Below are positions 1 to 4,853 of a DNA stretch of 7,430 nt, piece after piece. The stretch lies in assembly GCA_027364665.1 (NCBI GenBank), contig DAHXOW010000055.1, positions 1 to 7,430 of the forward strand. Direction: 5' to 3'. The DNA comes from a bacterium (GTDB lineage Bacteria; Patescibacteriota; UBA1384; CAJBMM01). Position 1 is the stretch's first letter. Every line of letters begins with the position of its first letter. Position numbers and translations under genes: made by a program. The notes under the pieces are model-generated. The model made no database searches and was not told where the DNA came from. It was given only the letters and a program-made list of their open reading frames with translations.

Positions 1-95
1 TGCAGATTTATCATCGACTGGCGAATAAGAACTAAAAGGCGGTATTCAAGATCGATAACTTCAGTCCTCAAATCCGGTATAGAGCCGGTCGCCAA
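1..95 (-). CDS. Possible N-terminal part of a divergent minus-strand gene, cut by the window edge
   Basis: Reading the minus strand, one frame is open from about position 137 to the left edge. From a TTG codon at 95-93 it would encode a protein beginning MATGSIPDLRTEVIDLEY and continuing RLLVLIRQSMINL. The mix of acidic, basic and aliphatic residues looks like an amphipathic helix. The plus-strand frame over the same bases is unusually rich in Arg, Lys and Ser and looks like a shadow translation. A second TTG at 71-69 is an alternative start; there is no ATG or GTG and no clear Shine-Dalgarno. The gene would be divergent from the enolase, sharing the ~50 bp between the starts. I do not recognise the family, and only about 31 residues are visible. 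The call rests on reading-frame character alone and could be wrong. Confidence 0.28.
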   Translation of the reverse strand, partial: MATGSIPDLRTEVIDLEYRLLVLIRQSMINL

Positions 96-144
96 AGCTG
101 TCCGTGACAGTAGTAAAATCCGAACGAATCGTTCATACTAAAAC

Positions 145-1416
145 GTGAAGAGGTATTTTATAGCCAAAATCACCGGCATTTTAGCCAGAGAGATTATTGA
201 TTCTCGCGGAGAGCCGACCGTTGAGGTTGATCTTAGTTTGGAAAATGGTGGCCGCGGCCTTGCTCAGGTTGAAAGCGGCGCGTCGATCGGTTCGTATGAA
301 GCCCACGATATTCGTGACGGAGACATGTCCAGATTGAAAGGCAAGGGCGTTTTGAGGGTAGTCGAGAGCATTAATCATGTTCTTGCTCCGGAATTATTGA
401 ACATGGAGTTTCCCGACCAGAAGATTTTTGATCAATTTTTGATCGGACTGGATGGCACTCCCAATTTGGAGCGCTACGGTGCCAACGGAATTTTAGGTTT
501 ATCAATTGCCTTTGCTCAGGCTGTTGCCGATCAGAATAAAATTCCTCTTTATCAGATATTTGGCCAAGGAAGACGAATGCCCATACCGATGTTCACCATT
601 TTTAATGGCGGTAAATTAGCTTCTTTTTCCACGGATGTTCAGGAATTTAACGTCTTAATTAAAGACGCCCCAAGTTTTGCCGAAAGTTTAAGGGCCGGGG
701 CAGAAATTTATCACTCTGTCGGCCAGATTTTGGACGAACAGGGTCTCAATAAAAAGATCGGCGACGAGGGCGGCTATGCCGTTCCGGGGGCGACAACCGA
801 TCAGGGTATGGAACTGATTGTTGAAGGAGCCAAGCGAGCCGGTTACTCCGAGGGACGAATCGGCATTGTCATTGATGAGGCGGCCAACAGTCTTTATACA
901 GACCAACGTCGTTATCACCTGCTGCATCATCAGCAGGAGGACGTGGAAAGTGATTATTTGATTCGTAAATTTGAAAGCTTAAAAGAGCGTTTTCCCTTGA
1001 TGGGTGTTGAAGACGGTTTGGCTGATCAGGACTGGGAAGGCTGGATAGAGCTGACGAAACGCTTGGGTGATAAGATCATGATTATCGGAGACGATATTTT
1101 TTCGACCAACGCCGTCAGACTGACTAAGGGAAAAGAAAGCGGAGTGGCGAACGCGGTAATGATAAAACCCTCTCAAATAGGGACAATTACCGGCGCCATA
1201 GAGGCTACAAAAACGGCTAACGATCAGAATTATACGCCTGTTTTGTCTCAACGCTCCGGTGACACTGAAAGCGCTTACCTAACACATTTGGCAGTGGGAT
1301 TGGGCTTTCCGTATGTTAAGTTCGGTGCTCCGGCTCGAGGTGAGAGAACGGTCAAATACAATGAACTTTTACGGATTGAAGAAGGACTAAATCAGGTTCT
1401 GGAAAATAGCCACTAG
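145..1416 (+). CDS. eno: Divergent enolase (phosphopyruvate hydratase) homologue
   Basis: The 423-residue product matches cytoplasmic enolase along its whole length; the family is usually ~410-435 residues. Enolase interconverts 2-phosphoglycerate and phosphoenolpyruvate in glycolysis. Visible family blocks are AREIIDSRGEPTVEVDL (14-30), GASIGSYEA (45-53), QEF (166-168), GDEGG (206-210, general acid region), D244, E289 and the D316/D317 pair (Mg ligands), K341 (general base region), SQRSGD (368-373) and KFGAPARGERTVKYN (392-406). Two normally invariant histidines appear to be lost: the NGGSHA loop reads NGGKLA (154-159) and SHRSGET reads SQRSGD. Metal ligands and catalytic lysines remain, so it is probably a metal-binding enolase-superfamily enzyme, but ordinary activity is uncertain. 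GTG 145 is the first start codon after an in-frame TAA at 139-141; no Shine-Dalgarno is visible. It ends convergently with the minus-strand frame at 1413. Confidence 0.9.
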   Translation: MKRYFIAKITGILAREIIDSRGEPTVEVDLSLENGGRGLAQVESGASIGSYEAHDIRDGDMSRLKGKGVLRVVESINHVLAPELLNMEFPDQKIFDQFLIGLDGTPNLERYGANGILGLSIAFAQAVADQNKIPLYQIFGQGRRMPIPMFTIFNGGKLASFSTDVQEFNVLIKDAPSFAESLRAGAEIYHSVGQILDEQGLNKKIGDEGGYAVPGATTDQGMELIVEGAKRAGYSEGRIGIVIDEAANSLYTDQRRYHLLHHQQEDVESDYLIRKFESLKERFPLMGVEDGLADQDWEGWIELTKRLGDKIMIIGDDIFSTNAVRLTKGKESGVANAVMIKPSQIGTITGAIEATKTANDQNYTPVLSQRSGDTESAYLTHLAVGLGFPYVKFGAPARGERTVKYNELLRIEEGLNQVLENSH

Positions 1417-1678
1417 GCGCCAAGGGCGTCAAGTGGGATGACGTTGATCCCGTCCGGACGGATGGTGGCGAATCCAGAACTTATAACCACATTTAACGAT
1501 ATTAAATCCCGTCGTTTTTCGTCGGTTAACTTATCTCGAAATTTGCAGAGTGATTTGACGCCGTTCCTAATTAAGTCATTCCCCGTTTTTCTGGCATTCT
1601 GTTCCCTATATTGCGGATTTCTAATTCCTCATTTTTCGGAAATTTCTTGGATAATTGCCCCGGTAAATTATTTGGATC
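1413..1678 (-). pseudogene. Decayed or frameshifted small minus-strand gene, convergent with enolase
   Basis: On the minus strand one frame is open from 1628 down to a TAG at 1415-1413. It reads like a real protein, including YREQNARKTGNDLIRNG, then KFRDKLTDEKRRDL, and ends SGFATIRPDGINVIPLDAL-GA. No ATG, GTG or TTG precedes the body of this frame. The next frame upstream (1678 to about 1612) is also protein-like, reading LSKKFPKNEELEIR, and could join it near 1610-1622 by a single-base frameshift, for about 88 residues in all. Even that joined frame lacks a standard start codon. The stop overlaps the enolase TAG within one CTAG palindrome, as in compact convergent gene pairs. The simplest reading is a small gene broken by a frameshift with its start lost; a sequencing error or a non-standard start (an ATT at about 1625) are alternatives. 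Family not recognised. Confidence 0.42.
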
Positions 1679-1699
1679 TTATCGTGTAAAGATTATAAT
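1672..1699 (+). promoter_or_regulatory. Putative sigma70 promoter upstream of a micropeptide/short RNA
   Basis: TTGGAT (1672-1677) is followed by 16 bases and a perfect TATAAT (1694-1699), predicting a start of transcription near 1706. A terminator ends only ~57 bases later, so the unit would make a very short RNA. The -10 lies in the palindrome GATTATAATC, so it could also serve as a minus-strand -10 for the decayed gene at 1413-1678. No strong minus-strand -35 is visible. Confidence 0.42.
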
Positions 1700-1707
1700 C
1701 AGCTCGT

Positions 1708-1773
1708 GTGAAACAGGTTATTTTTGTCCTATCAATTGTCCTAATGGGTGGGACAATTTTTTACTCGATTTAA
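1708..1773 (+). CDS. Possible 21-residue hydrophobic membrane micropeptide
   Basis: A GTG at 1708 opens a 21-codon frame ending at TAA 1771-1773. The peptide starts MKQVIFVLSIVLM and ends GGTIFYSI: a Lys near the start, then a nearly continuous aliphatic/aromatic stretch, as in a single-span membrane peptide. The GTG lies about 2 bases downstream of the predicted transcription start of the TTGGAT/TATAAT promoter, in keeping with the near-leaderless architecture of the two ATPase genes. The coding sequence includes the whole terminator stem-loop at 1734-1762 and its last codons enter the repeat at 1766, so a transcript ending at the terminator would lack the stop codon. Small single-span peptides of this kind include type I toxins, but no antisense partner is demonstrated. 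The ORF is short enough to arise by chance; the alternative is a ~57-nt small RNA. Confidence 0.3.
   Translation: MKQVIFVLSIVLMGGTIFYSI
1734..1762 (+). terminator. Rho-independent terminator
   Basis: AATTGTCC (1734-1741) and GGACAATT (1751-1758) form an 8-bp perfect stem with a 9-base loop, running into six T residues (1757-1762). It can end transcription from the local promoter at 1672-1699 and read-through from the enolase. The first copy of the long repeat begins four bases after the T run. Confidence 0.75.
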
Positions 1774-1863
1774 GATCAAAAAAGAATAAATTTTTTATCC
1801 CTTACCCTATATATAAATATATACCGGGGTAGGCTTGGTATATTTAATAAAATGGCTGGTATA
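1766..1863 (+). repeat. Long direct repeat, copy A (~98 bp), left flank of the accessory module
   Basis: This stretch, from CGATTTAAGATCAAAA to GGCTGGTATA, recurs at 5568-5664 in the same orientation with about four substitutions and one single-base length difference. Inside it CCTtACCC and GGGTAGG pair around an AT-only palindromic core (TATATATAAATATATA), giving a hairpin with one bulged T. Two GGTATA motifs follow (TTGGTATATT and CTGGTATA), which resemble extended -10 elements. Both copies start a few bases after a terminator T run. It is not a recognised insertion-sequence end; it may be a dispersed intergenic element, a promoter module or a recombination site. Confidence 0.9.
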
Positions 1864-2096
1864 TAAAAATAAAATGGAACTGCCAAAAACAACTAAAAAA
1901 CAACAACAAATCATATCTCTAATCTATCTTTACCGCTGCTTAGACCGTATTCAAATCCGATCATTTCTCAATCACACAAACAAAAGCAAAATCAACATCT
2001 AATTATCCGATCCGGTCACAAAAATGCTTAGGCTAAACACCCGGACATAATTTCAAAGAAAATCTTATCTCACTATTATTTATTTCATAACAACAT
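1864..2096. other. G-poor, AT-rich non-coding tract after repeat copy A
   Basis: No convincing gene is seen here. The plus strand is notably poor in G: about 8 G in the 130 bases from 1881 to 2010, while A and C are frequent (for example AACAACTAAAAAACAACAAC). An 8-base word, ATCCGATC, occurs at 1955 and again at 2005. A similar G-poor tract follows the second repeat copy, so the composition seems linked to the repeat. Such RNA would be largely unstructured. Confidence 0.55.
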
Positions 2097-2125
2097 TGGG
2101 TATAAATATATTGGTCTGGTAAAAT
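2097..2125 (+). promoter_or_regulatory. Weak putative promoter with extended -10
   Basis: TTGGGT (2097-2102), 17 bases, then TGG-TAAAAT with the -10 at 2120-2125. The TG one base before the hexamer fits an extended -10. The predicted start of transcription is near 2132, beside two ATG codons at 2129 and 2136. The -35 match is poor. Confidence 0.28.
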
Positions 2126-2128
2126 ACA

Positions 2129-2227
2129 ATGTACGATGCGTGTGCCGCTGAGCGTATGTAGAAGATCCAAGCGTTAAAAAGAGCCGCGTTATATCAAGAA
2201 GATCAGGAATATAGTCGAGCAGGATAA
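2129..2227 (+). pseudogene. Amber-interrupted mini-ORF, possible gene remnant
   Basis: From ATG 2129 the frame reads MYDACAAERM, then TAG (2159-2161), then continues in the same frame as KIQALKRAALYQEDQEYSRAG to TAA 2225-2227. The part after the stop looks like a charged protein helix. It may be the remnant of a small gene, or a chance open frame in a leader or small RNA whose promoter lies at 2097-2125. There is no Shine-Dalgarno. Nothing else in the window suggests TAG recoding, since TAG ends the enolase in the expected place. Family not recognised. Confidence 0.22.
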
Positions 2228-2230
2228 AAT

Positions 2231-2297
2231 ATGACATTTAATGACAATACGTCATTTTAATCTAATTTTATGTAGTGACAGTACATATAATTTGACA
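2231..2297. promoter_or_regulatory. Cluster of TGACA motifs, candidate operator
   Basis: TGACA occurs at 2232, 2242, 2276 and 2293 on the plus strand, and ATGAC/GTCAT pairs form an inverted repeat, AATGAC-N5-GTCATT (2240-2256). The first two copies are spaced exactly 10 bases apart, one DNA helical turn. The last copy lies within the -35 TTGACA of the downstream gene. The arrangement suggests sites for a regulator acting on the DUF4143-type ATPase promoter. No regulator gene is evident in the window; the ATPase itself carries a winged-helix-like segment. Confidence 0.38.
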
Positions 2298-2320
2298 AAT
2301 ATAATGTATTAGCATAATAT
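2292..2320 (+). promoter_or_regulatory. Strong sigma70 promoter of the ATPase gene, predicting a leaderless mRNA
   Basis: A consensus TTGACA (2292-2297), an optimal 17-base spacer, and TAATAT (2315-2320). Seven bases beyond the -10 is position 2327, the GTG that opens the coding frame, with ATG next at 2330. There is no room for a Shine-Dalgarno. An overlapping alternative is a perfect TATAAT at 2300-2305 with GTGACA 19 bases upstream, which would give a short leader of about 15 bases. Confidence 0.7.
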
Positions 2321-2326
2321 GGCAAT

Positions 2327-3457
2327 GTGATGATTAAACGATTTTATGACAACCTTGAAGACTACTTTACCCCTAACAGAGCGGTGATCTTGTTCGGGCC
2401 AAGGCAAATTGGCAAAACTACACTTTTGAACAATTTTTTGGCACGTACAAATCTCAAGTACCGACTAGACAGCGGTGAAGACATAAATATTAAGAAAATA
2501 CTTAGTTCCCAGGACTTTAGGCTGATCGATGAGTACGTGGCTAAAGCTGACCTCATCGCAATCGATGAGGCTCAGCAAATACCGAATATTGGTATGGGGC
2601 TAAAGATAATCGTAGATCATCACTCTGACAAGAAGGTGATAGCAACCGGCTCGTCTTCTTTTGATCTGGCAAAGCAAGTCGGAGAGCCATTAACGGGTCG
2701 CAAATGGGACCTGACCCTTTATCCTGTGTCTCAGATCGAGTTATCGGCAGACATGAATCGTTATGATCTAAAACAGCGGCTTGAGGAATACTTAATATTT
2801 GGTGGGTATCCCGAAATCATAACCGCCGACAACCGGTCTGACAAGATTGCTATTTTAGAAAACATCGCAGGGTCGTACTTATTCAAAGACATACTAGAGT
2901 TTGATGCGATCCGCGGCTCTAACCTAATACTCAGTCTTGTGAGGCTACTTGCGTTTCAGGTTGGCCACGAGGTGTCACTGAATGAGCTTGCGAACCAGCT
3001 CGATATGAACGTGCGCACCGTTGAGCGCTACCTTGATCTGTTAGAGAAGACATTTGTTGTTTGCCGCGTAGGTGCTTATAGCCGTAATTTACGATCAGAA
3101 GTGCGAAGTAAGCAAAAGTACTATTTCTTCGATAACGGCATTAGAAACGCCGTAATCGGGCAGTTTAATAGTCTGGACAGCAGAAATGATGTTGGTCAGT
3201 TATGGGAGAACTTTATCTTTACTGAACGGATGAAAAAACGATCTTATCATAGAATTCACGGCAGAACATACTTTTGGAGAACCTATGATCAACATGAGAT
3301 TGATTTTGTTGAGGAACGAGACGGTAAACTGTATGGTTTTGAATGTAAGTGGTCGGAGAAGCGTGAGGTGAAAGCGCCAAAAGAGTGGCTCAGTACTTAC
3401 CCGGAAGCTGAGTTTCAGGTTGTTACACCGGCAAATTACCTCGATTATATAACGTAA
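2327..3457 (+). CDS. AAA_14/DUF4143-family ATPase
   Basis: The 376-residue product has the layout of the AAA_14-DUF4143 family: an N-terminal P-loop ATPase and a C-terminal DUF4143 domain. Walker A is GPRQIGKTT (24-32) and Walker B is LIAIDEAQ (76-83); VIATGSSS (104-111) is in the sensor region. A winged-helix-like stretch follows (about 216-265, SLNELANQLDMNVRTVERYL), then YYFFDNGIRNAVIG and WENFIFTE. The C-terminus carries EIDF (324-327) and FECKWSE (338-344), a D...ExK pattern like a PD-(D/E)xK nuclease fold. The family is common and poorly characterised, often in accessory DNA, so the exact role is unknown. GTG 2327 coincides with the predicted transcription start; ATG 2330 would give MIKRF and is equally possible. 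It has its own promoter and sits inside the repeat-flanked module with the AAA15/RloB pair, so a shared mobility or defence role is possible but unproven. Confidence 0.9.
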   Translation: MMIKRFYDNLEDYFTPNRAVILFGPRQIGKTTLLNNFLARTNLKYRLDSGEDINIKKILSSQDFRLIDEYVAKADLIAIDEAQQIPNIGMGLKIIVDHHSDKKVIATGSSSFDLAKQVGEPLTGRKWDLTLYPVSQIELSADMNRYDLKQRLEEYLIFGGYPEIITADNRSDKIAILENIAGSYLFKDILEFDAIRGSNLILSLVRLLAFQVGHEVSLNELANQLDMNVRTVERYLDLLEKTFVVCRVGAYSRNLRSEVRSKQKYYFFDNGIRNAVIGQFNSLDSRNDVGQLWENFIFTERMKKRSYHRIHGRTYFWRTYDQHEIDFVEERDGKLYGFECKWSEKREVKAPKEWLSTYPEAEFQVVTPANYLDYIT

Positions 3458-3538
3458 GAGGCATATTCTAAGCGAATTACGGGCAGATTAAGAAAGGGTG
3501 AAAACGGTAAAACGACGATCGTCGTTAACTTTGCCTCT
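3457..3538. repeat. Nested palindromes between the two ATPase genes
   Basis: A perfect 16-bp palindrome, AACGACGATCGTCGTT, lies at 3511-3526. Around it AGAGGCA (3457-3463, starting on the last base of the ATPase stop) pairs with TGCCTCT (3532-3538). It is not followed by a T run, so it is a poor intrinsic terminator. A dimeric regulator site or a cruciform-prone spacer separating two transcription units is more likely. Confidence 0.6.
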
Positions 3539-3599
3539 GTAATAATCATGGACAAATGTTGATAATATCAAGGGTATTATGTAATTTTTATACAAAATA

Positions 3600-3629
3600 T
3601 TGACTTTTTGAGCAACATTATACTAATAT
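3600..3629 (+). promoter_or_regulatory. Sigma70 promoter of the AAA15/RloB operon, predicting a leaderless mRNA
   Basis: TTGACT (3600-3605), an 18-base spacer and TAATAT (3624-3629). Seven bases beyond the -10 lands exactly on the A of the start codon ATG at 3636. The same TAATAT-N6-start geometry is found at the upstream ATPase gene. No Shine-Dalgarno precedes the ATG. Confidence 0.65.
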
Positions 3630-3635
3630 AGTACT

Positions 3636-4853
3636 ATGGAAAATGCTAATTCAACTCGGTTACTTAGATTCAAAATTAAAAACTTCAGATCGTTTTGTCG
3701 TGAGCAAACGCTTAATTTCGCGTCGGGAGACAAGGCTTGTAAAGTAACTGCAATCTACGGACCAAATGCCGGTGGTAAATCGAATATCACCAAAGCGTTG
3801 TCTTTTGTTAAGTGGTATATTGTTCATTCTAACGATGCCAGTTTGTTGCAAGTACCATTTGATCCTTTCCTATTCAGAGAGGGTTCTATCAACAGCCCGT
3901 CAGAGTTCGAGATTGAAATTGTCCAGAAAGGCAGACGTTTCATTTATGGGTTTGCCGTGGTGCAAAGTGGAGTCGAGCGTGAATATCTTTACGAGGTAAT
4001 GAGCAGAACCGGCCGGGCAAGGGTAATTTTTGAACGAACGAACAGAAAATTAAATCCTTCCGCAGAAAAATATGGTTTTGGCAAAAAATTATTTGAAAGC
4101 ACCAGAGATGCTAGCTTATTGATAACTAAAGCGAGAGAAAACAATAATGAGTACGCAAACCAAATATTCGACTGGACGAGTAGTCTCAATATTCTTTTCG
4201 GAATGACCAATGAAGCTATGCAATGGAGTGTTCAGTGGCTGAAGGAAAATCCGAATATGCACAATCAGGTAATGGAATTGACAAAAGAGGCAGATTTATG
4301 GATACGGGATTTTGCCCTTGAAGACGTGGAAATGCCCTCAGAGGTGATAAAAAACTTACCGTTTATTGATCGGGTGAAAGAACAGATCCCGAGAAAGCAA
4401 ACGGTCGTCAAAACCTATCATGTGGTCAGGGATTCAAAACAAAGGATAATTCGAAAGACGGTTCTTGATTTATTTAACGGAGAATCGTCTGGAACGCAAA
4501 GGTTTTTTGAATTGGCCGCCCCCTTAATTGATACTTTATTAAACGGGAAAGTCTTATACATTGATGAGTTTGAATCCAATTTGCATCCGGATATTTGTCA
4601 ATTTATTGTTTCTCTGTTTAATAAATCCCCGCTTAATCACGGTGCCCAGCTTATTGTTAATACGCACGACACCTATCTAATGAAGATATTGGACAGAGAA
4701 GAGGTGCTTTTTGTTGAGAAAAATCATTTAGAAGAATCCGTGATCAGTGCTTTGATCGATAAATCGGTTAGGGATTCGGAATCTTTCGAAAAGCGCTACA
4801 GACAAGGCTTATATGGGGCAAAACCGCAAATTAAAACCGTCACGGAACAATAA
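3636..4853 (+). CDS. rloA: AAA15-family ABC-type ATPase, RloA-like partner of RloB
   Basis: The 405-residue protein is an SMC/ABC-like AAA15 ATPase of the kind paired with Toprim effectors. It opens with RLLRFKIKNFRSF, the usual first strand. Walker A is GPNAGGKS (42-49); the ABC signature region is ESSGTQR (283-289); Walker B is VLYIDEFESNLHP (306-318); the H-loop is VNTHD (341-345). The end, GLYGAKPQI (391-399), is the typical close of this family, so it is full length. ATP-dependent dimers of such proteins act as sensors that hold or release a nuclease partner; this is known for OLD, Gabija and PARIS relatives and inferred here. The last 41 bases overlap the RloB-like gene, so the two are one operon and probably translationally coupled. 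ATG 3636 is chosen because it coincides with the predicted transcription start. The RloA name rests on the RloB neighbour rather than on detailed homology. Confidence 0.9.
   Translation: MENANSTRLLRFKIKNFRSFCREQTLNFASGDKACKVTAIYGPNAGGKSNITKALSFVKWYIVHSNDASLLQVPFDPFLFREGSINSPSEFEIEIVQKGRRFIYGFAVVQSGVEREYLYEVMSRTGRARVIFERTNRKLNPSAEKYGFGKKLFESTRDASLLITKARENNNEYANQIFDWTSSLNILFGMTNEAMQWSVQWLKENPNMHNQVMELTKEADLWIRDFALEDVEMPSEVIKNLPFIDRVKEQIPRKQTVVKTYHVVRDSKQRIIRKTVLDLFNGESSGTQRFFELAAPLIDTLLNGKVLYIDEFESNLHPDICQFIVSLFNKSPLNHGAQLIVNTHDTYLMKILDREEVLFVEKNHLEESVISALIDKSVRDSESFEKRYRQGLYGAKPQIKTVTEQ

Noticed and set aside
1..141. Plus-strand open frame ending at TAA 139-141
   Set aside because: The 46-residue translation is dominated by Arg, Lys and Ser with no recognisable pattern, and the minus-strand reading is more protein-like. 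It cannot be excluded, since the gene would begin outside the window.
1427..1443. CGTCA/TGACG hairpin just after the enolase stop as a terminator
   Set aside because: The stem is only 5 bp, no T run follows, and the bases lie in the minus-strand reading frame. The real terminator candidate is at 1734-1762.
1455..1490. tRNA fragment, from a GGCGAATCC resembling a T arm
   Set aside because: The TTC of the T loop is missing and no acceptor, D or anticodon stems can be folded around it.
1438..1689. Plus-strand 83-residue ORF
   Set aside because: It is antisense to the more protein-like minus-strand frame at 1413-1678, has no ribosome site or promoter, and resembles no family I know.
1611..1832. 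Plus-strand 73-residue ORF
   Set aside because: It runs through a terminator and into the repeat, has no supporting start signals, and its Asn/Lys/Phe-rich composition reflects AT-rich spacer.
2129..2227. Recoding of TAG or an alternative genetic code
   Set aside because: TAG ends the enolase and the small basic ORF at sensible places and TGA ends the RloB-like gene; long ORFs contain no internal TGA. The standard code fits.
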